64,000 bases of DNA from Pedobacter boryungensis (GTDB taxonomy: Bacteria; Bacteroidota; Bacteroidia; Sphingobacteriales; Sphingobacteriaceae). How positions within the stretch are numbered: the first letter of the stretch is position 1; each line of letters opens with the position of its first letter. Positions 18,098 to 26,630 of the stretch are shown one piece after another. The DNA lies in the NCBI RefSeq assembly GCF_013204825.1, contig NZ_JABMKV010000004.1, positions 98,267 to 162,266 on the forward strand, in the 5' to 3' direction. The position numbers were made by a program, and so were the translations under genes. Under the pieces are notes generated by a model. That model was not told the DNA's origin. It saw only the letters and a list, made by a program, of their open reading frames with translations, and did no database searches.

Positions 18098-18106
18098 TTT
18101 AAAACT

Positions 18107-18595
18107 ATGTCTGAACAGAATACTAGTGAGTTGGTTAGAAAAATATTTGAAGCCTATCTCGAAAATAAAAACTTAAGAAAAACCCCTGAGCGTTTCGCCA
18201 TTTTAGAAGAAATTTATTCTAGAAATGATCATTTCGATGTAGAAACACTTTATATCCACATGAAAAACCAAAAGTATCGTGTAAGTAGAGCTACGGTTTA
18301 CAATACACTCGAATTATTGGTATCATGCGATTTGGTTACTAAACATCAGTTTGGGAAAAACATGGCCCAATTCGAAAAATCTTATGGTTATCATCAACAC
18401 GATCATGTTATTTGTATTGATTGTGGTAAAGTGGTAGAGTTCTGTGATCCACGCATTCACCAAATTCAAAGTATGGTTGGCGATTTATTAAAATTCGACA
18501 TCAAACATCATTCTTTAAATTTATATGGTATTTGCTTCGATTGTAGTGCTGCAGCAACCATTAAAGCAACAGCTGCTCAAAAAAATGCAAACTAA
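18107..18595 (+). CDS. Fur family transcriptional regulator
   Basis: A 162-residue metal-responsive winged-helix regulator. The N-terminal DNA-binding domain (about 15-95) contains RKTPERFAILEEIY and SRATVYNTLELLV. The C-terminal dimerisation domain has the HHDH-like metal cluster YGYHQHDHVIC and two CxxC pairs (CIDC, CFDC) for a structural zinc. Whether it senses iron, zinc or peroxide (Fur, Zur or PerR) cannot be settled from sequence. purA follows 40 bases later and may be cotranscribed. Confidence 0.93.
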   Translation: MSEQNTSELVRKIFEAYLENKNLRKTPERFAILEEIYSRNDHFDVETLYIHMKNQKYRVSRATVYNTLELLVSCDLVTKHQFGKNMAQFEKSYGYHQHDHVICIDCGKVVEFCDPRIHQIQSMVGDLLKFDIKHHSLNLYGICFDCSAAATIKATAAQKNAN

Positions 18596-18635
18596 TTATT
18601 CAATTCATAACATTTCTATTTTTTAATTTAAAATA

Positions 18636-19913
18636 ATGACGCAAGTAGACGTACTACTAGGCCTGCAATGGGGCGACGAGGGTAAAGGAAAAATTGTTGA
18701 CGTTTTAAGTCCACAATATGATATGATAGCCCGTTTTCAAGGCGGCCCAAATGCTGGTCACACATTAGAGTTCGACGGTAAAAAATTTGTACTAAATACG
18801 ATTCCTTCTGGAATTTTTAATGAAGGCATCATGAACCTTATTGGTAATGGTGTAGTAATTGACCCAATTATTTTAAAAAGAGAATTAGATAACCTGAAAA
18901 AAGCTGGACATGATCCAGTAGCTAGTGGCAAATTAGTAATTGCTCGTAAAGCACATTTAATTTTGCCAACACATCAATTATTAGATGCAGCAAATGAGCA
19001 AAAAATGGGTGCGGGTAAAATTGGATCAACTTTAAAAGGTATTGGCCCAACATATATGGATAAAACTGGACGTAATGGTTTACGTGTTGGCGATACAACC
19101 TTGCCAGATTTTAAAGCTCGCTACACTAAATTAGTAGAAAAGCATAAAGAAATTCTTTCGCATTACGAATTTGAATATGATTTAACTGAGAAAGAAGCTG
19201 CGTTTTTTGAAGCAATTGAATTTATTAAAAACATTCCTCATGTGGACAGCGAACACTTTGTTAATGACTATCTAAAAGCAGGAAAAAAAGTTTTAGCAGA
19301 AGGCGCACAAGGAACATTATTAGATGTTGATTTTGGGTCTTATCCTTTTGTAACTTCATCAAATACTACAACCGCAGGTGCTTGTACAGGTTTAGGTATT
19401 GCGCCTAATAAAGTTGGTGATGTTTTTGGGATTTTTAAAGCGTATTGTACACGCGTAGGTGGTGGTCCATTCCCTACAGAATTAGACAATGAAGTTGGTG
19501 AAAATTTACGTCAAATTGGTCATGAATTTGGTGCAACAACAGGTCGAGCTCGTCGTTGCGGATGGATTGACTTACCAGCATTAAAATATGCCATCATGCT
19601 AAATGGAGTAACAGAGTTGATTATGATGAAAGCAGATGTTTTAGATGGTTTCGATACTATTTATGCTTGCACTCATTACGAATACAATGGTGAAACAATA
19701 GACTACATGCCATATGATATTATCTCTATTCAACCAAAACCAGTTTTAAAAGCTATTGAAGGTTGGAAAACGGATTTAACAAAGATTACCTCAATTGATC
19801 AAGTTCCTAGCCAACTGGCCGATTATATTGCATTTTTAGAAAAAGAATTAGAAGTGCCAATTAAATATCTTTCTGTTGGACCAGATAGAACACAAACACT
19901 AACATTGAGATAA
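18636..19913 (+). CDS. purA: Adenylosuccinate synthetase
   Basis: A 425-residue GTP-dependent enzyme joining IMP and aspartate in AMP synthesis. Diagnostic motifs are intact: GLQWGDEGKGKIVD at the N-terminus (catalytic Asp and P-loop), GPNAGHTL, GSTLKGIGPTYMDK, and TTTGRARRCGWID. The usual start is MTQVDVLLGLQWGD. It sits 40 bases after a Fur-family regulator and is followed by a strong terminator at 19931. Confidence 0.97.
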   Translation: MTQVDVLLGLQWGDEGKGKIVDVLSPQYDMIARFQGGPNAGHTLEFDGKKFVLNTIPSGIFNEGIMNLIGNGVVIDPIILKRELDNLKKAGHDPVASGKLVIARKAHLILPTHQLLDAANEQKMGAGKIGSTLKGIGPTYMDKTGRNGLRVGDTTLPDFKARYTKLVEKHKEILSHYEFEYDLTEKEAAFFEAIEFIKNIPHVDSEHFVNDYLKAGKKVLAEGAQGTLLDVDFGSYPFVTSSNTTTAGACTGLGIAPNKVGDVFGIFKAYCTRVGGGPFPTELDNEVGENLRQIGHEFGATTGRARRCGWIDLPALKYAIMLNGVTELIMMKADVLDGFDTIYACTHYEYNGETIDYMPYDIISIQPKPVLKAIEGWKTDLTKITSIDQVPSQLADYIAFLEKELEVPIKYLSVGPDRTQTLTLR

Positions 19914-19930
19914 TATAAAGTTCCTTTACA

Positions 19931-19965
19931 AAGCCCCTTGAATTAAATTCAAGGGGCTTTTTGGT
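19931..19965 (+). terminator. Intrinsic terminator after purA
   Basis: Stem AAGCCCCTTGAA/TTCAAGGGGCTT (12 bp) with a short AT loop and a T run. Confidence 0.9.
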
Positions 19966-20052
19966 TTATAATCTAAAAAAAAACTCCATTTATATATATT
20001 TAAGATATTATCTATTATATTTATTTTTTGAAGTCTAACCTAAACCGAATTA

Positions 20053-22176
20053 ATGCGATTTTTCTCAAACCTGAATACCTATTATCGGCTACTCTTGTTG
20101 ATAATAAGTACTACAGCATTATTTTTCTTACTCTTTTTATTTCTGTATTTCTATACTAAAAAACAAGAAAAAGAGGTCTATAAATCTGCTTACAAAGAAT
20201 ATCATAATGAAGCTAATTCAATTTTTGAGTTAAATTCAAAGCCGCATATTGCAGCTATTATAGATGTTACATTTTGGGATGAATTGGTAGAATTTACAAA
20301 AACCAAGAACGAAAAATGGTATAAGGATTATATTGAAAAGGAGTTTCCTACATACGAAGTAGACTACATAGGTGTTTTTAACTTAAAGCAAGAATTACTA
20401 AATAAAACTATATCTTCTAAATTAAAATCAGCTGATTTTATTCCAAAGCAGATTATGCCCACTCTTTATAAATCGAAATTAGTCCGATTTTACATGAAGG
20501 TGCCTGAAGGTGTTGTTGAAGTTTTTGGAGCAACAATACACCCATCAAATGATCCTAAAAAGAATAAATCAAAACCATCGGGTTATTTTTTTATGGCTCG
20601 ACTTTTAAATCAAAATTTCATTCAAAATCTAGATAAAATATCTAGTTCAAAAATTAAAATAACTGGCACAAATTACGAGGTTCCAACAGACGTAAATTCC
20701 ATTGAAGTCCTTTTAAGTTTAAAAGACTGGAAAAATGATACCATTGCTAATTTGAGTTTTGAAAGACCATTCAATTTAAATTTTTATAATACTAAAAAAA
20801 TTCTCTTCATTATCATTATTGCTACAATTTTAAACTTCCTAATCTATTTTTATTACTACAGAAGATGGATTTATAAGCCGTTAAAATTGATTACTAGCAC
20901 TTTAGAAAAAGAGAATGAAAATTCTATTGAGGGTTTAAAGAAGGCACATGGTGAGTTTAAAAATATTGGAAATCTCTTTGAAGAAAATACTAGACAAAAA
21001 AAACAACTAGAGATAGCTAAACAAAAGGCAGAAGAAAGCGATATGCTAAAGTCTGCATTCTTAGCAAATTTATCCCATGAAATTAGAACGCCAATGAATG
21101 CTATTATGGGATTTAGTGATTTACTGCACGATACTAGTTTAAGTCAGAAAGACAAAACAGATTATTTAAAAATAATTAGAAATAGTGGAAAGAATTTAAT
21201 TTCAATTATAGAAGACTTAATCGAAATGTCTAAGATTGATTCAAAACAAATTGCCCCAAACTATCAACCACTAGATTTAAATAAATGCATTTCAGAATTA
21301 CATCGTGCCATTAAAATAACAATTCCAGAGGAAAAAAATATTGAATTTTTAATTCATGAAAATTCAAAACCTTTAAAAAGAAAAATCCTTACTGATGAAA
21401 TTAAACTAACTCAGATTGCTACAAACTTGATTACAAATGCAATTAAGTTTACTAAAAAAGGATATGTATCTATTGGTTATAAGATAAATGAAGAAGATAA
21501 CCTTTTAGAAGTATGGGTTGAAGATACTGGCTTCGGTATTGATGAAAATAACTTAAAAATCATTTTTGATAGATTTAGGCGAGTTGAAAATGAGTTTTCA
21601 GTAGAAATATCTGGATTAGGTTTAGGCTTATCTATTACAAAAGCCTATGTAGAATTATTAGGTGGATGTATTAATGTGAAATCTACTCCCGGCATTGGCT
21701 CAACATTTTTAATTACCATTCCATTAATTTATGCTGAAGCAGAATTAGATATGGATTCTGAGAAAAGTAGTTTCAAATCAAGCCAAACTGATAGAGAAAC
21801 AATTCTTATTGCAGAAGATGATGACATTAATTTCTTGTTGCTTGAAAAAATACTGCAATTAAAGAATTATAAGATTTTACGAGCAGTAAATGGAAAAGAA
21901 GCTGTCGAAATTTGCGAAAATAATTCTAATATTGATTTAGTCTTTATGGATATTAAAATGCCGATTATGAATGGATTTGAAGCATTTGACTTAATAAGAC
22001 AGTTTAATAAAAATCTGCCTATAATCGCAAATACTGCTTATTCTTCTTTTGAAGATAAAGAGAAAATTCTAAAAGCAGGGTTTACAAATTACATTTCGAA
22101 ACCCTTAGATAAGAACGAAATATTTAATTTATTAAATTCTATCCTGCAATTAAATAATTCCTTAAATTCATTCTAA
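20053..22176 (+). CDS. Hybrid sensor histidine kinase/response regulator
   Basis: A 707-residue membrane sensor. TM1 (about 11-34) and TM2 (about 249-268) flank a periplasmic sensor domain with a CHASE4-like start (DVTFWDELVEFTK). Then come a coiled linker, HisKA with phospho-accepting His342 in LSHEIRTPMNAIMG, and HATPase with the N-box NLITNAIKF, DTGFGI and GLGLGLSI. A C-terminal receiver domain carries acidic residues at 588-590 and phospho-acceptor Asp633 (FMDIKMP). No DNA-binding output domain and no adjacent response regulator are seen, so its partner and signal are unknown. Confidence 0.93.
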   Translation: MRFFSNLNTYYRLLLLIISTTALFFLLFLFLYFYTKKQEKEVYKSAYKEYHNEANSIFELNSKPHIAAIIDVTFWDELVEFTKTKNEKWYKDYIEKEFPTYEVDYIGVFNLKQELLNKTISSKLKSADFIPKQIMPTLYKSKLVRFYMKVPEGVVEVFGATIHPSNDPKKNKSKPSGYFFMARLLNQNFIQNLDKISSSKIKITGTNYEVPTDVNSIEVLLSLKDWKNDTIANLSFERPFNLNFYNTKKILFIIIIATILNFLIYFYYYRRWIYKPLKLITSTLEKENENSIEGLKKAHGEFKNIGNLFEENTRQKKQLEIAKQKAEESDMLKSAFLANLSHEIRTPMNAIMGFSDLLHDTSLSQKDKTDYLKIIRNSGKNLISIIEDLIEMSKIDSKQIAPNYQPLDLNKCISELHRAIKITIPEEKNIEFLIHENSKPLKRKILTDEIKLTQIATNLITNAIKFTKKGYVSIGYKINEEDNLLEVWVEDTGFGIDENNLKIIFDRFRRVENEFSVEISGLGLGLSITKAYVELLGGCINVKSTPGIGSTFLITIPLIYAEAELDMDSEKSSFKSSQTDRETILIAEDDDINFLLLEKILQLKNYKILRAVNGKEAVEICENNSNIDLVFMDIKMPIMNGFEAFDLIRQFNKNLPIIANTAYSSFEDKEKILKAGFTNYISKPLDKNEIFNLLNSILQLNNSLNSF

Positions 22177-22238
22177 AGTTTAAATTAAATTCTTTTTAGC
22201 CTTTAGCTATTCATATTTAGTTACTTTTACGCAGACAA

Positions 22239-23504
22239 ATGAGCAACGCTAAAACGGATTTATTTAAGCAAAAAGCCTTGCAATGGGCAACTTCTTTTGA
22301 AGTATGTTGTTGCTTAGATTCTAATAAATATACAGATCCTTATACACAATACGATTGCTTAATCGCGGTTGGAAGTGATAAAAGTTTAGCAGCCAAAACT
22401 GGAAGTGCTTTTGATCAATTGCACTCTTTTTATGACAAACATACAGATTGGATGTTTGGTTTATTGAGTTATGAACTTAAAAACGAAGTTGAAGATTTAA
22501 ACTCTAAACATACGGATCAATTAGATTTCCCAGATTTATTTTTCTTTATACCAACATATTTAATCGCTTTACATGGTGATGAAATTAAGATAATTAAAGG
22601 CGATCCTTCAATTATTGAAACGATAAATCAAACCCATCTAAATCCTACAGCAACAAAACCAAATTTAAAAATTGAAAGTAAGTTCGATAGAGAATCTTAT
22701 ATCGAAACTGTAGAAAAATTAAAAACTCATATTAAACGAGGCGATATTTACGAAGTCAATTTTTGTCAGGAGTTTTTTGCAGCACACGCAACAATAAATC
22801 CATTGGCAGTATACAATGAACTAAATATGGTATCTCCTACCCCATTTGCAGGATTTTTTAAAATTAACCACCATTATATTTTATCCGCTACGCCAGAACG
22901 TTTTTTATGTAAACGTAATAATCGTTTAATCTCTCAACCTATAAAAGGAACTGCGAAAAGAAGTAAAAGTGCTGTAGAAGATGAGCAGATTAAAATTACT
23001 TTAAAATCAAGCATTAAGGAACAGGCTGAAAATGTAATGATTGTAGATTTGGTTCGTAATGATTTAACCAAAAGCGCTGTTGCCGGAAGTGTTAAAGTTG
23101 ACGAACTATTCGGCATTTACACCTTTCCGCAGGTTCATCAAATGATATCTACCATTAGTTGCGAGCTTAATCCAAACATCCATTTTATTGATGCCGTAAA
23201 AAATACTTTCCCAATGGGATCAATGACTGGCGCACCAAAAATAAAAGCAATGGAACTCATAGATGTATATGAAAAAAGTAAAAGAGGTGCTTTTTCAGGT
23301 TCTTTTGGTTGTATTAGTCCTACCGGAGATTTTGATTTTAATGTAATCATCCGCAGTATATTATATAATGAAATAAATCAATATTTATCGTTCCAAGTAG
23401 GTGGAGCCATAACATATGCGGCTAATTCCGAAGCGGAATATGAAGAGTGTTTGTTAAAAGCTTCAGCGATTCTAAAGGTTTTAACAAATTCCGATAATAT
23501 ATAA
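22239..23504 (+). CDS. pabB: Aminodeoxychorismate synthase component I (PabB-like)
   Basis: A chorismate-binding enzyme of 421 residues. The C-terminal catalytic half is well conserved: GDIYEVNFCQEF, SATPERFLC, QPIKGTAKR, MIVDLVRNDL, FPMGSMTGAPK and GAFSGSFG. It aminates chorismate to 4-amino-4-deoxychorismate for folate with a glutaminase partner (PabA/TrpG) not present here. Anthranilate synthase TrpE is the alternative, but the short N-terminus and lack of other trp genes favour PabB. It converges on the M48 peptidase gene with a shared hairpin between. Confidence 0.85.
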   Translation: MSNAKTDLFKQKALQWATSFEVCCCLDSNKYTDPYTQYDCLIAVGSDKSLAAKTGSAFDQLHSFYDKHTDWMFGLLSYELKNEVEDLNSKHTDQLDFPDLFFFIPTYLIALHGDEIKIIKGDPSIIETINQTHLNPTATKPNLKIESKFDRESYIETVEKLKTHIKRGDIYEVNFCQEFFAAHATINPLAVYNELNMVSPTPFAGFFKINHHYILSATPERFLCKRNNRLISQPIKGTAKRSKSAVEDEQIKITLKSSIKEQAENVMIVDLVRNDLTKSAVAGSVKVDELFGIYTFPQVHQMISTISCELNPNIHFIDAVKNTFPMGSMTGAPKIKAMELIDVYEKSKRGAFSGSFGCISPTGDFDFNVIIRSILYNEINQYLSFQVGGAITYAANSEAEYEECLLKASAILKVLTNSDNI

Positions 23505-23510
23505 AACAAA

Positions 23511-23549
23511 AAGGTGGAACGTTTATGCAATTGCAAAACCTTCCACCTT
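23511..23549. terminator. Bidirectional terminator, pabB / M48 peptidase
   Basis: A nearly perfect palindrome: AAGGTGGAA pairs with TTCCACCTT and the inner GTTT and TGCAA pair with AAAC and TTGCA. A runs upstream and T-rich sequence downstream allow use on both strands. Confidence 0.85.
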
Positions 23550-23569
23550 AAAACTTTATTTCTTTTAAT

Positions 23570-24391
23570 CTATCTTCCTTTATAATATTTCATCGCTTCT
23601 GGCAAATCTTTTTGTATTTGAGCAATACGAGACTGATCTGTAGGGTGAGTGCTTAAAAATACTGGTGGTTTTGCGCTACTATCACTTGCGGCAGCCATTC
23701 TTTGCCAAAAATTTATAGCATTTTGAGGATTATAACCAGCCATAGCCATAAATGACAAACCCATTTTATCTGCTTCTAACTCTTGATTACGTGAATTTGG
23801 CAAAACATATGCAGTTTGTGCACCAATGCCAAATAACTGATTAACTACAGCTTGAGAACTCTCAGATTTTCCACTAACAGCAGCACCTACTACTGCACTA
23901 CCCAACTGTGCTTTTAACATGGTAGAAGCTCTTTCTAATGAATGTTGAGCTATAGCATGTGCAATTTCATGGCCCATTACCGTAGCTAATCCTGCTTCAT
24001 CTCTTGTAATTGGTAAAATACCAGTATAAACAGCTACTTTACCGCCTGGCATACACCATGCATTTATTTCTTTACTTTCTATTACATTAAATTCCCATTT
24101 ATAGTTTTTAATTTGTTCTCCGTATCCATTTGCATTCATATACTGAGTAACTGCAGCGGCAATCTTCTGACCTACTCTTTTTACCATTTGAGTTTGGGTA
24201 GAATTACTTGATACTACTTTAGTACTTGGGTCACTCAATAATTGAGAATATCCTATGGCAGCTTGTTGCTCTAACTCAGCAGCACTTACACCAAAAGTAG
24301 AGACTTTACGGCCTGTTAAAGGCACCACAGAGGTTGTACACGAAGATATTGCTAAACTTATAGCAATACCAAAAATCATTATTTTTTTCAT
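23570..24391 (-). CDS. M48 family metallopeptidase lipoprotein
   Basis: A 273-residue protein with a lipobox ISSC (Cys18), so it is probably membrane-anchored in the envelope. The zinc motif HEIAH in MGHEIAHAIAQHS, with a third ligand region RNQELEADKMGL, is complete. This layout matches the LoiP/BepA-like group of M48 peptidases that handle misfolded outer-membrane proteins; the substrate is inferred. It has no TPR domain, unlike BepA. Monocistronic on the minus strand. Confidence 0.92.
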   Translation of the reverse strand: MKKIMIFGIAISLAISSCTTSVVPLTGRKVSTFGVSAAELEQQAAIGYSQLLSDPSTKVVSSNSTQTQMVKRVGQKIAAAVTQYMNANGYGEQIKNYKWEFNVIESKEINAWCMPGGKVAVYTGILPITRDEAGLATVMGHEIAHAIAQHSLERASTMLKAQLGSAVVGAAVSGKSESSQAVVNQLFGIGAQTAYVLPNSRNQELEADKMGLSFMAMAGYNPQNAINFWQRMAAASDSSAKPPVFLSTHPTDQSRIAQIQKDLPEAMKYYKGR

Positions 24392-24483
24392 AGTAAATGG
24401 TTAAATTTTAGAGCGTAGTAAGGTTAATTTTTTTTCTATTTTCTTTCTAACAATTATCTTGATAGATAGTTTGAAAAATTTTT

Positions 24484-25131
24484 TTAACTCTGTTTCTTTT
24501 TAAAAAGATAAACTTTTGATTCTTTGCCCTTGAGCAATCGCTCTAAGTTCTTTTGATGGGTGACCAAAATAAGTAAGCAAACACAAATGCCGTATAATAC
24601 TTCTGATTTAATTGAGGATTGCAATATAAATACCACACTAATTGGAAATGCAAATCCAGCACATATAGAGCTTAACGATACATATTTGGTAGCTAATAAA
24701 ACCAGCACAAAAACAAGAACACAAATCATAGCTGCTTGATAGTTAACTGCCAAGATCATCCCAAAAAGAGTAGCCACGCCTTTTCCTCCTCTAAAACCAG
24801 CGAAAATCGGAAACAGATGGCCCATTACAGCTATTACCCCCAAAGCCAATTGATAGTTTACAAATTGAGTAGAGTTATGTGGTCCAGTTACAGAGAGGCC
24901 GATAAAATAGGCCAATTTACATGCCGTATATCCTTTAAAAATATCGATAAACATTACCGCGATACCTGCTTTTTTACCCAAAACACGGAATGTATTTGTG
25001 GCACCAGCATTACCACTACCATATTCTCTTACATCAACACCATAAAAAGCCTGACCTAACCACACTGCTGTTGGTATAGACCCGAGTAAATAAGCGGCAA
25101 TTAGGGCTGAAATGGAATAGATCGAAATCAT
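24484..25131 (-). CDS. plsY: Glycerol-3-phosphate acyltransferase PlsY
   Basis: A 215-residue integral membrane enzyme that acylates glycerol-3-phosphate from acyl-phosphate, the first step of phospholipid synthesis. The three known motifs are visible: GSIPTAVWLG, the REYGSGNAGATNTFR loop, and FRGGKGVATLFG. About five to seven hydrophobic segments run through the chain. Last gene of a minus-strand run DUF4783-nadC-plsY, with 50 bases between nadC and plsY. Confidence 0.96.
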   Translation of the reverse strand: MISIYSISALIAAYLLGSIPTAVWLGQAFYGVDVREYGSGNAGATNTFRVLGKKAGIAVMFIDIFKGYTACKLAYFIGLSVTGPHNSTQFVNYQLALGVIAVMGHLFPIFAGFRGGKGVATLFGMILAVNYQAAMICVLVFVLVLLATKYVSLSSICAGFAFPISVVFILQSSIKSEVLYGICVCLLILVTHQKNLERLLKGKESKVYLFKKKQS

Positions 25132-25181
25132 GACCTACAATTATACTAAAAAAATAAGATTCAATAGGGTAGAAATTATGG

Positions 25182-26024
25182 TTATACAGCTTTCAAACTT
25201 AAATCTAAACTTTTTACGGAATGAGTTAATGCTCCCATCGAAATATAATCGACACCACATGCTGCGTATTGAGCAACGTTTTCTTCTACAATGCCACCAG
25301 AAGCTTCTGTTATAAATCGCCCATCAATTAAACTAACAGCCTGTTTTAACAAGGGTAATTCAAAATTATCAAGCATAATGCGATCAACATTTCCCTCAGC
25401 TAAAACTTGGTTTAATTCATCCAAATTTCTAACCTCAATTTCTATGGCTAGTTTTTTATTTGTGTGTCTTAAATAATTATTTGCAGCAATAATGGCATTT
25501 GCAATTCCGCCAGCATAATCAACATGATTATCTTTAATTAAAATCATATCGTATAAACCAATGCGATGATTTACACCTCCACCAATTTTAACAGCCCATT
25601 TTTCTAGATAACGCAAACCTGGTGTGGTTTTGCGTGTATCCAAAACTTGCGTTTTGTAAGGTTTTAGCAGTTGAACAATGCGATTAGTTTTTGTTGCAAT
25701 TCCACTCATACGTTGCATGCAATTCAGCACTAATCTTTCTGCTAATAAAATTGCATGTGTACTTCCTTCTACTGTAAAAGCAATATCTCCGTAATTTACT
25801 GCAGCGCCATCTTGTAGCTTTACATCAACTTTTAAGGAAGAATCTATCTGATTAAAAATTTCGAGTGCTAGTTCAACACCAGCCAAAATTCCATTTTCTT
25901 TTACAATTAACTTTGCTTTGCCTTGTACGTTTGCAGGAATAGTAGAAAGTGAAGTATGGTCGCCATCCCCTACATCTTCTGCAATAGCATTCTTAATAAA
26001 TTGGTCAACTAATTTTTTATCCAA
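25182..26024 (-). CDS. nadC: Nicotinate-nucleotide pyrophosphorylase (carboxylating), TTG start
   Basis: A 280-residue NAD-synthesis enzyme turning quinolinate and PRPP into nicotinate mononucleotide. Motifs include AEDVGDGDHTSLS near the start, LNCMQRMSGIAT, DTRKTTPGLRYLEKWAV with the catalytic Arg/Lys residues, and GGGVNHRIGLYD. The start codon appears to be TTG at 26024: the conserved N-terminus begins exactly there, no in-frame ATG lies between it and the upstream in-frame stop near 26072, and the next internal Met is far inside the conserved part. nadA and nadB are not in the window. Confidence 0.94.
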   Translation of the reverse strand: MDKKLVDQFIKNAIAEDVGDGDHTSLSTIPANVQGKAKLIVKENGILAGVELALEIFNQIDSSLKVDVKLQDGAAVNYGDIAFTVEGSTHAILLAERLVLNCMQRMSGIATKTNRIVQLLKPYKTQVLDTRKTTPGLRYLEKWAVKIGGGVNHRIGLYDMILIKDNHVDYAGGIANAIIAANNYLRHTNKKLAIEIEVRNLDELNQVLAEGNVDRIMLDNFELPLLKQAVSLIDGRFITEASGGIVEENVAQYAACGVDYISMGALTHSVKSLDLSLKAV

Positions 26025-26069
26025 AACAGTAAATTTTAATTCAAAATTAGCAATTAACTGTCTAAAATA

Positions 26070-26468
26070 CTATTCTTTGTCAGGTTCTATCCTTAATTCG
26101 GTGATTAAGAAAATGTTAGCAGTATTTTTCTTTAAGGTAATTGTTACCCTAAATTTCCCTGTTTTAGTATTTACAGAAAATATACCTAAACGATAATTTG
26201 GATTTGTACTTAAGCGATGTATGATAGAACTTTTATTTGGTGGATTTTTTACAAAAAAATCTTTTAAAATCTGTTCGGCCTGTGCTTTACTGTATACATC
26301 TTCTTGATCGATGATGATTAATTCTACAGATGCAGCGAAGCTTTTTGCAATTTCTTTAGAATTCCCTAATTTAAATTGCACAGACAAATCGTCAATAATA
26401 TCTGCTTGTAGTGTATTATTTGAGGGAAAATGCAGAAGTAAGAGCATCAACGCAAGTAACGGTTTCAT
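26070..26468 (-). CDS. DUF4783 domain protein
   Basis: Starting at 26468 gives 132 residues with a short signal peptide (MKPLLALMLLLLHFPSN). ATGs at 26471 and 26495 are alternatives; the longest adds a polar stretch before the signal. The mature region fits DUF4783, a small Bacteroidota family resembling an NTF2/SnoaL-like cone (EIAKSFAASVEL, EQILKDFFVKNPP). Role unknown. First gene of the run leading to nadC, 45 bases upstream of it. Confidence 0.75.
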   Translation of the reverse strand: MKPLLALMLLLLHFPSNNTLQADIIDDLSVQFKLGNSKEIAKSFAASVELIIIDQEDVYSKAQAEQILKDFFVKNPPNKSSIIHRLSTNPNYRLGIFSVNTKTGKFRVTITLKKNTANIFLITELRIEPDKE

Positions 26469-26538
26469 CATGTGTGGTATAAAACTACAATTCATTAGCC
26501 AAAATTATGCCATTTATTCGATCATAATATTTAAAAAC

Positions 26539-26569
26539 TTTCATTAAAGCACTAATAGGTTTATATTTG
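26539..26569 (+). promoter_or_regulatory. Promoter of gpmI
   Basis: TATATTTG (26562-26569) is a consensus -7 box; TTTC lies 19 bases upstream as a partial -33. The leader would be about 58 bases. Confidence 0.6.
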
Positions 26570-26630
26570 TAATGATAAATAATTAATCAAATTGAAGTTA
26601 TTACTTGTTTATCCGATACAAATTTTAAAT

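Noticed and set aside
24736..25059. A 107-residue frame opposite plsY
   Set aside because: Antisense to conserved PlsY motifs.
25130..25315. A small plus-strand frame near plsY/nadC
   Set aside because: Antisense to the end of nadC and the intergenic gap; no supporting features.
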